NCBI GenBank assembly: GCA_947379975.1
Contig: CANCPF010000008.1
Span: 1 to 58,890 of the forward strand
Direction of reading: 5' to 3'
Length of the DNA stretch: 58,890 nt
DNA from: Methylophilaceae bacterium
Lineage (GTDB): Bacteria; Pseudomonadota; Gammaproteobacteria; Burkholderiales; Methylophilaceae
Of the stretch, positions 50,287-57,445 are shown piece by piece. The notes under the pieces are model-generated. The model ran no database searches and was not told the origin of the DNA. It saw only the letters and a list, made by a program, of their open reading frames with translations. The translations under genes and the position numbers were made by a program. Position 1 is the first letter of the stretch, and each line of letters opens with the position of its first letter.

Positions 50287-52776
50287 TTAACCTCTTGTGA
50301 TATTTGACGTAGCGAGCATATCATCATCGCCACCCGTAGAAATCCGAATTGAATAAAGTCCACCGACCACTTGGCGTAACTTATCCATATCGTCAGCTTT
50401 TACAGCCTCCTTGCCTTGTAGCACTAACGCATCATGCATAGGCTTATCGGCAAACTGCCATATCTCTTCAGAAAGCCTGTTGAATGTGTCAATAACATAC
50501 CAGTCTTGTCGCCATAATATCTCCCAATTACGGCCTCGCATTTGATCTAGCTGATTTTCAAAGTCGCAGCCATTACTATCAATAGAACGTTGCGCCGTCC
50601 TTGCTAGGTTATCAAAAGAACTTGCCTCTGTAGTTCGGGCGTACTCACGAATGTAATCATCAAAATACTTAATTACGGAATCTAGATCTATCTGTCTAAT
50701 TTCTTTGACATTCGCCTTTCTGACATCCCCAAGAAGCTTTTTGGCATTTTGAACATTATCCATTGCTTGCTTAGCTGTTTCTGGATCAGCTTCACCATTT
50801 CCAACCGTAGACGCATCATCAAGCTTATGAAGTGCCTCATCTAGTTTAGGGTCATTAATCTTGGTGGATATACTCTCAATTTTCGCACGGAGCAACTCAA
50901 CTTCTTCGGAGATTTGCTTTGATGCGTCAGTAAAATCAACTTGCCCCTCTTGGCGTGAATAGAAGTTTTTACCATCGCCGAAACTTCCCCCAATCTTTGG
51001 GACAGTAACGGATAGCTTGACTTGGCCTGAATCAAGAACTTCATATTCACATACAAGTTCATCACCTTGGCTAATTACACCCTCATCAAAATCGGTTCCT
51101 TTTATTGAAAATTCCCCAATAAATCTATTATCACTAACAGGATTTTTAATCTCACCCTCTCGTATGATGAAGTGCAAAGCGCTAGTTGATCCAGCTCGCA
51201 ATGACTCTATAGCACGAAACTTTTCAACACCCTTTTTAGGTAATGGGTCGCCTTCATTTACAATATAAATAAGCTCCGCTCTACCCTTATTGTTAATCTC
51301 AATACCTATTGAAGATGAGGAGGGGATTGAGTCTATGGTAGCTGCAGTTCTAGCAATAACAATCTTATTATTCTCTATGCTAATAGGGCCGCCCTTTGCA
51401 TCAAAAACAAAGATTTTGAATGTATTATCCCCAGGCTTACCAAGGGCGACTTCAACAGTAGCTCCATCTTTCAATTTAATACGGCCAGATGACCACCCAG
51501 TATCAAGGCTGTCCACCTGAAACTCAGTACCATCCAAAACAGCCCCACCTACCTTAACTGCGATTTTTGCTTTTGAAACTGGTGTGCGAGCAATGAAATT
51601 GAAGGTAAGTTCAAGCTTCCCGCCAGCACTTAAAGTTCCTCGACTACTTTTTCGACCGCGGCTCTCGGAACTCCAATCAATAGACTCAGCAAAAACAGCA
51701 GCACCTTCCGCAACGGCAGTCATAGGATTAACGTCAGTTGATGCGGCGATACCTAATTCAAAAGACACCTTATCTCTTAAAGGCTTGTAATGCGTAGGCC
51801 CTCCAACAAATACTATTCGTTCTACATCATTTGAATTTAGCCCAGCTTTTTCCATCGTTTCACGAGTTGCAACAATAGAGTCATTTATCCTCTCAGCAAT
51901 CAAATTATCAAGTGCAGTGCGCGTAAATGGGATATCAAGGTAGATATCTTCTTCATCCTCATCTTTTACACCCAACTCTGAATCCATCATAGCGAGAATA
52001 ACTTCCTCGCTACTAGACAACTCAATTTTTGCTTTTTCAGCCGCCCATAAAGACATGCGAAGTAATTTTTTATACTTAGGATTAACTGTCAAATTTTCTG
52101 GTAGATTGAAGTGGTCAAATAACCAAGGCTTCACAACATTGTCCATGATAAGTCTATCAAAGTCAGCTCCACCACACATAGCGATTCCGCCATGCGCTTG
52201 GAGACTTACTCGACCCTTTGTGCTCGTAGCAATCGCTATATCTAAAGTACCTCCACCAAGGTCGTATACTAAAAAAGTGCCATCACTCTTTCTATGCCGC
52301 ATTTCACTCATAACTGCCGCTACAGGCTCCTGCATCAAAGCAACTTTCCCAAGACCTGCCATTTCAGCCGCGGCCATAGTTGCATCTTTTTGCATTTGAT
52401 TAAATGCTGCAGGAACTGTAATGACGGTTCCGGTATCAGGATTATTGCGTATTTCCTCAGGCAGGTATCCGAAACAAACTTTTAGAATTTCGGCAGAACA
52501 TTCTTCAGGCGTCATAATTACATCAACTGCTGAAAGCTTAATTGGAGTGTTTGTTCCCATCATTCTTTTAAATTTTGTTGCAGCGTTATCCGGATTTCTT
52601 GCTGCGCTATCATATGCGCGCATTCCTAAATACTTGTTGCCTCGCTTATCGATGAAAATTGCTGATGGCGTTACGTCGTTTTGTTCTGGACTCTTAAAAA
52701 GTCTAATGCTCTCTCCGTCATAGACGCAAATTGCACTATTTGTTGTGCCTAAATCTATTCCAACATAATTTTTCAA
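50287..52776 (-). CDS. Divergent Hsp70 with an extra beta domain
   Basis: This 829-residue Hsp70 is larger than DnaK (about 640). The ATPase domain (1-368) has GIDLGTTNS (6-14), YDLGGGTLD (171-179), EPVAA (150-154) and FVGGPTH (323-329), so it should bind ATP. The hydrophobic interdomain linker of DnaK (DVLLLDV) is missing; a Ser/Arg-rich stretch stands there (369-382). An extra beta-sandwich of about 100 residues (383-482) comes before the substrate-binding beta domain (489-593; IGIEINNKGRAELIYIVN, RFIGEFSIKG). The tail (620-829) is helical and unlike the DnaK lid. It starts with TTG, overlapping the GrpE-like stop by four bases, with AAAGG upstream. Confidence 0.93.
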   Translation of the reverse strand: MKNYVGIDLGTTNSAICVYDGESIRLFKSPEQNDVTPSAIFIDKRGNKYLGMRAYDSAARNPDNAATKFKRMMGTNTPIKLSAVDVIMTPEECSAEILKVCFGYLPEEIRNNPDTGTVITVPAAFNQMQKDATMAAAEMAGLGKVALMQEPVAAVMSEMRHRKSDGTFLVYDLGGGTLDIAIATSTKGRVSLQAHGGIAMCGGADFDRLIMDNVVKPWLFDHFNLPENLTVNPKYKKLLRMSLWAAEKAKIELSSSEEVILAMMDSELGVKDEDEEDIYLDIPFTRTALDNLIAERINDSIVATRETMEKAGLNSNDVERIVFVGGPTHYKPLRDKVSFELGIAASTDVNPMTAVAEGAAVFAESIDWSSESRGRKSSRGTLSAGGKLELTFNFIARTPVSKAKIAVKVGGAVLDGTEFQVDSLDTGWSSGRIKLKDGATVEVALGKPGDNTFKIFVFDAKGGPISIENNKIVIARTAATIDSIPSSSSIGIEINNKGRAELIYIVNEGDPLPKKGVEKFRAIESLRAGSTSALHFIIREGEIKNPVSDNRFIGEFSIKGTDFDEGVISQGDELVCEYEVLDSGQVKLSVTVPKIGGSFGDGKNFYSRQEGQVDFTDASKQISEEVELLRAKIESISTKINDPKLDEALHKLDDASTVGNGEADPETAKQAMDNVQNAKKLLGDVRKANVKEIRQIDLDSVIKYFDDYIREYARTTEASSFDNLARTAQRSIDSNGCDFENQLDQMRGRNWEILWRQDWYVIDTFNRLSEEIWQFADKPMHDALVLQGKEAVKADDMDKLRQVVGGLYSIRISTGGDDDMLATSNITRG

Positions 52777-53147
52777 AGCTGCACCTTTCGCAACATTACA
52801 GTTCCGGTTCGAATTACTCCATTTACGTCCATTATTATGGGCTCGATCATCTGGTCAACAAGCAGAAGTTCATCAGGTCCAAAATCTTCTATGTTCAAAG
52901 GAGATGCGGCCATACCTGGGTCGAAATGCAAACCTTCAACATTAACAATTTTTAAACCAGACATTTCAAGACTGTCTTCTATTTGTTTTAAATGGTATTT
53001 GTATTGACTCAGGTAGCGCTGAGATTCACCTGCATCCAGTTTTGATAATAGTCGTGAGAATAATCTTGAAAAACGCCAACTCTCAACGGAAAGATTAATC
53101 AAGGATTTAAGACTGACATCAACCGCGAAAACTTTAGAATCCACCAT
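52773..53147 (-). CDS. GrpE-like mini nucleotide-exchange factor
   Basis: This 124-residue protein has a helical first half (SLKSLINLSVESWRFSRLFSRLLSKL; YLSQYKYHLKQIEDSLEMSG) and a C-terminal beta part (62-122) that matches the GrpE wing in pattern: SGLKIVNVEGLHFDPG, then LLLVDQMIEPIIMDVNGVIRTGTVMLRKV. In GrpE this wing opens the Hsp70 ATPase domain to release ADP. The long GrpE N-terminal coiled coil is largely missing. It is the first gene of the cassette, coupled to hsp70, with AAGGA before its ATG. The GrpE assignment rests on pattern and position. Confidence 0.7.
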   Translation of the reverse strand: MVDSKVFAVDVSLKSLINLSVESWRFSRLFSRLLSKLDAGESQRYLSQYKYHLKQIEDSLEMSGLKIVNVEGLHFDPGMAASPLNIEDFGPDELLLVDQMIEPIIMDVNGVIRTGTVMLRKVQL

Positions 53148-53557
53148 GGCAATCCTTGCATTTAAATTAGATAATTTTAACTATGACTATTGGTTTTATT
53201 ATGCATTAAATTAAGACTTAATACCTTAATTATCATAGGGATTTTTATTGTTAATTAAAATAAATAATTTCAATCACAAAAAAGAGCCAAGGGAAATCCA
53301 TAAGAAAAGACAGTAGAATGCGACTATTTGAATTTATCTTAGTAAGTCTATAAGCAAGCCTCCACCAGCTTTAGTAGAAGTATGCCTCAAGGGGCAAATG
53401 TTAGTCCATGAAACTCTGGAGATTCTATTGAATATCCCATTTGTCAGGGAAACATGATCTCTAACACGAATCTGTACAACTAACTTAGTAAATAAGGGTA
53501 TGTTCACATGCTATTCCAGTGTTCAATCTTCATTTTTTAATAGATAATGCAGGCATT
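53148..53557. other. Divergent promoter region of the Hsp70 cassette
   Basis: These 410 bases separate the Hsp70 operon (minus) from the TIGR04255-like unit (plus). I see ATTAAG/CTTAAT, a 13-base palindrome at 53210-53222, about 65 bases before the GrpE-like start; it may be an operator. No sigma-32 heat-shock promoter (CTTGAA with CCCCAT) is visible, unlike ordinary dnaK operons. A 57-codon frame on the minus strand (53334-53507, GTG start) has no ribosome binding site and is not supported as a gene. Confidence 0.45.
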
Positions 53558-54367
53558 ATGGAATTAAATGGATGTTATGTCATAGCAGCTCGGAGCACTC
53601 ACGCAGTGCAAGCCGCGATGTTCGTGTTAGAGTTACCAGCTGAGATACCAACTGAGACCATTCAGAAAGCCTCGGCATACTATGAATCATCGACTACACT
53701 TAAAGAATTTTTCCCATTAAAAACTGAAAATCGAGCAATGTTAATTAACATTACTCAAGAGTCATTTGGCGTTAATCAAACTGACGGTATTCAAGGCATT
53801 ACTCTGCAAAGAATGTCTATCGATAGTACTCCTGAGTTTGTTCTTACAATACAAGGTAATCAAATTGCCTTTATTTGTAATAAGTACACTAGATGGCAAG
53901 AGGTTTCACAGAAAGCAATTGAGCTATTAACTGAGTTTTCTGAATTTATTTGTCCAGTGCCAGGTGTAGCAGTGATTGCTCTGCAATATGTTGATGAATT
54001 CATTGTTACTGGCAAACTTGATGAATTTCGTGGATCAATTTTGTTTGATGCAACTTGCAAAAGATTGCCGTTAGCAGTGCTTGATGAAAAAGAATTCTGG
54101 CACAACCACGCGGGTTGGTTTGAAGCAAGTCCAACCGATGATCATGTACTTAATAATCTTAATGTGAGTTATTACCCTCAATTACCAGATCGAAATGCAG
54201 TTCAAATTATTTCTGCACACAAAGATGTTCTTAAATCGCCAATAATCGATCATCACGAGCTAGTTGCATTGATGCCAGATAGTTTTGAAATGTTGCATTT
54301 AATGAACAAAACGATGTTTAAAGCATTACTTAACGATGAAACTTTGCAATCAATTAACTTGAGTTGA
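53558..54367 (+). CDS. TIGR04255-like protein
   Basis: This 269-residue protein resembles the sporadically distributed TIGR04255 family: an N-terminal beta region, a central FVLTIQGNQIAFICNKYTRWQEVSQKAIELLTEF with the W-x-x-V-S core, and GVAVIALQYVDEFIV after it. The function of the family is unknown; it occurs in accessory regions. I start at the ATG at 53558 because AGG lies just upstream; a GTG at 53519 would add 13 residues. Two small genes follow within 7 and 5 bases, so the three form one unit. Confidence 0.65.
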   Translation: MELNGCYVIAARSTHAVQAAMFVLELPAEIPTETIQKASAYYESSTTLKEFFPLKTENRAMLINITQESFGVNQTDGIQGITLQRMSIDSTPEFVLTIQGNQIAFICNKYTRWQEVSQKAIELLTEFSEFICPVPGVAVIALQYVDEFIVTGKLDEFRGSILFDATCKRLPLAVLDEKEFWHNHAGWFEASPTDDHVLNNLNVSYYPQLPDRNAVQIISAHKDVLKSPIIDHHELVALMPDSFEMLHLMNKTMFKALLNDETLQSINLS

Positions 54368-54374
54368 GATAAAA

Positions 54375-54905
54375 ATGTTTATTGAGAATTTAAAGTTTTT
54401 AGAGGCTGCAGCATTTACTGTAATTAGCTTTGGGCTGCCTAGTACTTACTTAGATCAGCCACTTAAAACAGGTGATGTATACAAAGTTAATGTTTTAAAT
54501 AGCACTCCAGTACAAAACAAATTTTTACCTGTAAAGACAGCAACCATGCCAGCAGCATTCATTGGTAGTGTCGCTCCAACCGTTACAACTTGGGGCATGT
54601 GGCAGCAAGCAATTGGTGATGTTCATCGTGCGTTTGATGAAGTGGGAATAAATAGAGTTGTGGGTGACCAGTTGATAAGTTTGGCTAAAGGTGTTCTTGC
54701 TGAAATGAACCACCCTAGCATCAAAGTTATACCATCACTGGTAATCGACCCTGAAGAGAATGCAACATACCTTACTATATGTCTTCATGTTAATACAACC
54801 TTTGAAGAATCGTTAGCGCTTGATTCAAAACTAACTAGAGAATTAGTTGATAGAGCGGACAATATGCCAGAAAACCTTTCATTTGCAGTGTACGACATAG
54901 GTTAG
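54375..54905 (+). CDS. Hypothetical protein, middle gene of a three-gene unit
   Basis: I do not recognise this 176-residue protein. It has no signal peptide or membrane helix. The N-terminal half has short strands (AAFTVISFGLPSTYL, DVYKVNVLNSTPVQNKFLP), a Trp-rich stretch (TWGMWQQAIGDVHRAFDEVG) lies in the middle, and the C-terminal part (HPSIKVIPSLVIDPEENATYLTICLHVN) suggests a mixed alpha/beta fold. It lies between the TIGR04255-like and HEPN-like genes with almost no gaps and probably works with them. Confidence 0.6.
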   Translation: MFIENLKFLEAAAFTVISFGLPSTYLDQPLKTGDVYKVNVLNSTPVQNKFLPVKTATMPAAFIGSVAPTVTTWGMWQQAIGDVHRAFDEVGINRVVGDQLISLAKGVLAEMNHPSIKVIPSLVIDPEENATYLTICLHVNTTFEESLALDSKLTRELVDRADNMPENLSFAVYDIG

Positions 54906-54910
54906 AAGTC

Positions 54911-55348
54911 TTGATTGTTGCTGATGATATAGCAAAATTAGCAAGAGAATTGGGCGGTCCAATGGCTAATGAAGTGCATATCCGATGTGGTGTCAGTAGG
55001 GCTTATTACGCTGCATATCATTATTGTGACCAAGCAGCCAAATCATGGTGTAATCAACTGCCTGATGCTGAAAAAAAAGATAGAGGTAGTCACGCACAAC
55101 TTTATCGTAGACTGGAAAACTTCAGTAAAGACAAATCCACTGAAACCAATTTGAAGCTTATGGCTGCTGAAGCAAAAAATCTAAGAAATTTGCGTGTAAA
55201 GGCTGATTATCATTTATCAGATAATCTAGATAACAAAGTTATGCTTAGAAGCCTGAGTCACATGAGTCAGGTAAAAGGCTACCTAGATTCTATTACTAAA
55301 GCGGCCACTCCAGTTGCAGCTATTGAAACTGACAGCTCAGCTAAATAA
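54911..55348 (+). CDS. HEPN-like protein
   Basis: This 145-residue helical protein shows a HEPN pattern: VSRAYYAAYHYCDQAAKSW in the first helices, GSHAQLYRRLENF, and LRNLRVKADYHLSDN with Arg95-x5-His101, the spacing of the HEPN ribonuclease active site. Many HEPN proteins are toxins or RNases in toxin-antitoxin and phage-defence systems; others only bind nucleotides or RNA. The TTG start at 54911 follows the previous stop by five bases. The last residues (AATPVAAIETDSSAK) look disordered. Confidence 0.65.
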   Translation: MIVADDIAKLARELGGPMANEVHIRCGVSRAYYAAYHYCDQAAKSWCNQLPDAEKKDRGSHAQLYRRLENFSKDKSTETNLKLMAAEAKNLRNLRVKADYHLSDNLDNKVMLRSLSHMSQVKGYLDSITKAATPVAAIETDSSAK

Positions 55349-55448
55349 CTCTAATCTAATTTAGAAATTAGTTTGCTTTCAAGTAACTCCTCTTAAAAAC
55401 CTTAGCAAAGGACAGAGCGACTCTTACCTGAAGCTTGGAATCAAATTC

Positions 55449-55940
55449 TCACTTCCAAGTCCTAGCGAGCTCTTTGGCAAGTAAAGTCCAAACAGAAGTG
55501 AGTTTTGCAAATCCGTTACAGTCTCCATCAGGCCCATCTTGCGTAATGATTTCTATAATTTCATTTGTATCAATATCAATTACAGACATTGTTACTTTAT
55601 AAAAGGGGTGGTCTTCGCGGTCAGAACACCCCATTGATGTTCTTTCCATCTTTAGATTTAATGCATATCTAAAGCCGGCTTGTTTATATTCAACAATCTT
55701 ATTAGGACTTACTAACTCAGTAACTTTTTGCGTTATTGCGATTGGCCTTACCTTAAAGCCTTCTTTAAATAACGCTATAGTAAAATCAGCATCATGCTGA
55801 CCATCACCGAGCAATATAAATTGCTTTTGCCTTCCTGCAGCACCACTCATAACAACTGTATCGGCTTTGTTATCAATGGTTTGGCAGCCACCAAAATTTA
55901 ATGACATTGCAGCTAGTAATGCAGCAGTTATTTTTTTCAT
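55449..55940 (-). CDS. Small lipoprotein, hypothetical
   Basis: The 163-residue product starts with a lipoprotein signal (MKKITAALLAAMSLNFGGC). The mature domain alternates strands and helices (KQFILLGDGQHDADFTIALFKEGFKVRPIAI; FRYALNLKMERTSM; FYKVTMSVIDIDTNEIIEII) and looks like the small periplasmic lipoproteins that resemble penicillin-binding-protein activators, but I cannot name the family. I start at the ATG at 55940; an in-frame ATG at 55955 would add five residues. It stands alone. Confidence 0.65.
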   Translation of the reverse strand: MKKITAALLAAMSLNFGGCQTIDNKADTVVMSGAAGRQKQFILLGDGQHDADFTIALFKEGFKVRPIAITQKVTELVSPNKIVEYKQAGFRYALNLKMERTSMGCSDREDHPFYKVTMSVIDIDTNEIIEIITQDGPDGDCNGFAKLTSVWTLLAKELARTWK

Positions 55941-56036
55941 CTTAATTAATCTCATTTAATAATAGTGCTGTTGAATTGGTAAGATTGTTACTTCCCAGAC
56001 TTAATTACTATTTTAGCTAAAGTTAGGCATTCTCCA

Positions 56037-56318
56037 TCAAGAATTCAACTCAATAATCTCTCTTTTCACTTGATCCATTAGTGCTGTGGCGTCGCTAACT
56101 CCTGCCTTTATCAAATAAGCCATGCTTAGCAACGTTAATGGATGCATACCCAAAGTACCCGCTAACAAATCGACCTTTTCAACCGTAGGAGAACACAGTC
56201 CTCGTTCTAACGTACTGACATAAGTACGACTAGATATATTCGAGAAATCCTCCTGTGTAATTTCTTTTGATTTCCTAGCTCGCTGTAATGCTAAACCAAA
56301 CGACTCTTTGATATCCAT
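56037..56318 (-). CDS. XRE family HTH regulator
   Basis: This 93-residue protein has a Cro/C1-type helix-turn-helix in its first 65 residues (FGLALQRARKSKEITQEDFSN, then SRTYVSTLERGLCSPTVEKVDLLAGTLG). Instead of the usual S-x-x-Y/F-I-S-x-I-E-x-G it has YVSTLERG, common in small accessory-element regulators. It is divergent from the gene at 56408 and a palindrome between them is probably its operator, so it should repress that gene and perhaps itself. Confidence 0.9.
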   Translation of the reverse strand: MDIKESFGLALQRARKSKEITQEDFSNISSRTYVSTLERGLCSPTVEKVDLLAGTLGMHPLTLLSMAYLIKAGVSDATALMDQVKREIIELNS

Positions 56319-56350
56319 GGGTGACTCCTCTTAAGAATCACCATTTAGCC

Positions 56351-56391
56351 AAAATGAACAATATATGACTACAATGTATAATGTTCATTTT
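56351..56391. promoter_or_regulatory. Palindromic operator of the XRE regulator
   Basis: AAAATGAACA (56351-56360) and TGTTCATTTT (56382-56391) are perfect inverted copies, and the AT-rich bases inside nearly continue the symmetry (AATATA against GTATAAT). The right arm ends 16 bases before the ATG of the plus-strand gene and covers an in-frame ATG at 56381, so that upstream ATG is more likely operator than start. Confidence 0.7.
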
Positions 56392-56407
56392 TAGCTCAAG
56401 GTTAGCC

Positions 56408-56833
56408 ATGATAGAAACTTTCACCGATGCAGAAATAAAAATGCCGTGGGAAAATGTAGGCGTTAAAACATGGAGTCATGCACATCTAAATATGCATATT
56501 CCGTGGATATTTGTTGAGTACCATGTAGTAAATGGCGATGATCAAGTAAGTGGCATGTACATTCTGTTTAATGCGGAACAGCTCATGCAACTAGCGGATG
56601 ATCCTGCGATGAAAATCGTAAACGCTTATTTAGTTACACCAGGATATATAAATAAATCCATGCGTTGGCAAATGGACTTATTGAAATCAGTATCAATCGG
56701 ATATGCAAAAGGTGATGCTCAGCCAATTAATAGATTTGAGCTGGCGGATGCTACAGAGTATTTCTATCCGAATATGAAGTTAAAGAGCAACTTTATTAAA
56801 GATCAAGATGTGTATATTTCACAAAACCGTTAG
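56408..56833 (+). CDS. Hypothetical protein under XRE control
   Basis: I do not recognise this 141-residue soluble protein. It contains MPWENVGVKTWSHAHLNMHIPWIFVEYHVVNGDDQVSGMYILFNAEQ-like alternation of strands and ends with a strand-helix pattern (ATEYFYPNMKLKSNFIKDQDVYISQN). The ATG at 56408 is chosen because AAGG lies seven bases upstream and because the in-frame ATG at 56381 falls inside the palindromic operator. Its strict pairing with the XRE gene suggests a small regulated accessory or addiction pair, but no toxin motif is visible. Confidence 0.6.
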   Translation: MIETFTDAEIKMPWENVGVKTWSHAHLNMHIPWIFVEYHVVNGDDQVSGMYILFNAEQLMQLADDPAMKIVNAYLVTPGYINKSMRWQMDLLKSVSIGYAKGDAQPINRFELADATEYFYPNMKLKSNFIKDQDVYISQNR

Positions 56834-56985
56834 AAAGTAGTGTTGAGACATAAGGCCTGTATATATGACTTAATCCCTTATGCATGCCTTACTAACAACA
56901 TCCCCATAGGTATGGTGGAAGAAGCGCTCAATGCTCAAGACAGCTAAATCTCCGAAATCCAACTGCTGCTTTGAGGCGATTTATT

Positions 56986-57123
56986 TCAATTAGGTTTAAA
57001 GGTGGGGTGGTTGTTAACTTGCATGTCATCCAGAAACTCTGATGCAGGTGCAACACTAGTCACCAAAAGCTGGTCTCTTGCACGCGTGCAGGCTACATAA
57101 AGCAGGTGTCGTTCCGTGTCGCG
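56986..57123 (-). pseudogene. 3' remnant of a UvrD-like helicase
   Basis: On the minus strand the frame from 57123 to the TGA at 56986-56988 reads RDTERHLLYVACTRARDQ, then LLVTSVAPASEFLDDM. This matches the end of superfamily 1 UvrD/PcrA/Rep helicases, where motif VI reads RRLLYVALTRAR and is followed by a short tail with S-x-FL. Only about 45 codons survive; an in-frame stop (TAG, 57124-57126) lies immediately upstream, so no intact helicase exists here. Confidence 0.75.
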
Positions 57124-57242
57124 CTACGGCGACTTTCAAGAATCTGCTGCGTAGGTTGTCCATCTTGATCAAGTTCCCAATGTTTTGTAGGGCAATCATA
57201 TGGGCCGTTGATAATAGGGTGATCAAAAAATGGGTTGGGCAT
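57093..57242 (-). pseudogene. 5' remnant of a BPTD_3080-like restriction enzyme
   Basis: An ATG at 57242 (minus) opens MPNPFFDHPIINGPYD, continuing CPTKHWELDQDGQPTQQI and LESRRSA. I recognise this as the conserved N-terminus of the large type III-like (BPTD_3080 family) restriction endonucleases, which normally run to about 1000 residues. Here homology ends near 57118 and the frame stops after 49 codons (57093-57095) because it runs into the helicase remnant in another frame. The gene is thus truncated by deletion. Confidence 0.65.
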
Positions 57243-57445
57243 GACTATTACCTATTAGTGAACCAATAAATATGAATGGTATTGTGCCCACCCAAATTGT
57301 TATTATTTTAATAAACAATATACTGTAACAGATTGCACTCTTCAAAAAATTAATGTAAAAAATTAAAATGAAAGTTTATCAAATCTCTAGAATTTAAAAA
57401 TATGTCGAAATTAAACCATTTTTCATCGATAACAGTTAGGCTAAC

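Larger units (their letters stand above)
56834..57445. other. Gene-poor stretch with a deletion scar
   Basis: This 612-base region has no intact gene. Its centre (56986-57242) holds two fused gene remnants described separately. 56834-56985 shows nothing recognisable. 57243-57445 is AT-rich and would contain the old promoter of the restriction-enzyme remnant and the promoter of the DUF3800 gene. Confidence 0.6.

Noticed and set aside
50287..53147. The Hsp70 operon as the housekeeping dnaK locus
   Set aside because: The Hsp70 lacks the DnaK linker and lid, is nearly 200 residues longer, there is no canonical dnaJ, and no heat-shock promoter is visible upstream.
53365..53380. CCTCCACCA on the plus strand as the 3' end of a tRNA or tmRNA fragment marking an attachment site
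   Set aside because: No T-loop (GTTCGA-type) or acceptor partner could be found upstream, so no tRNA structure can be drawn.
53334..53507. A 57-codon open frame on the minus strand with a KAGGGLL stretch, as a small gene
   Set aside because: It starts with GTG, has no ribosome binding site, sits in the promoter region of two divergent operons and its product is not recognised.
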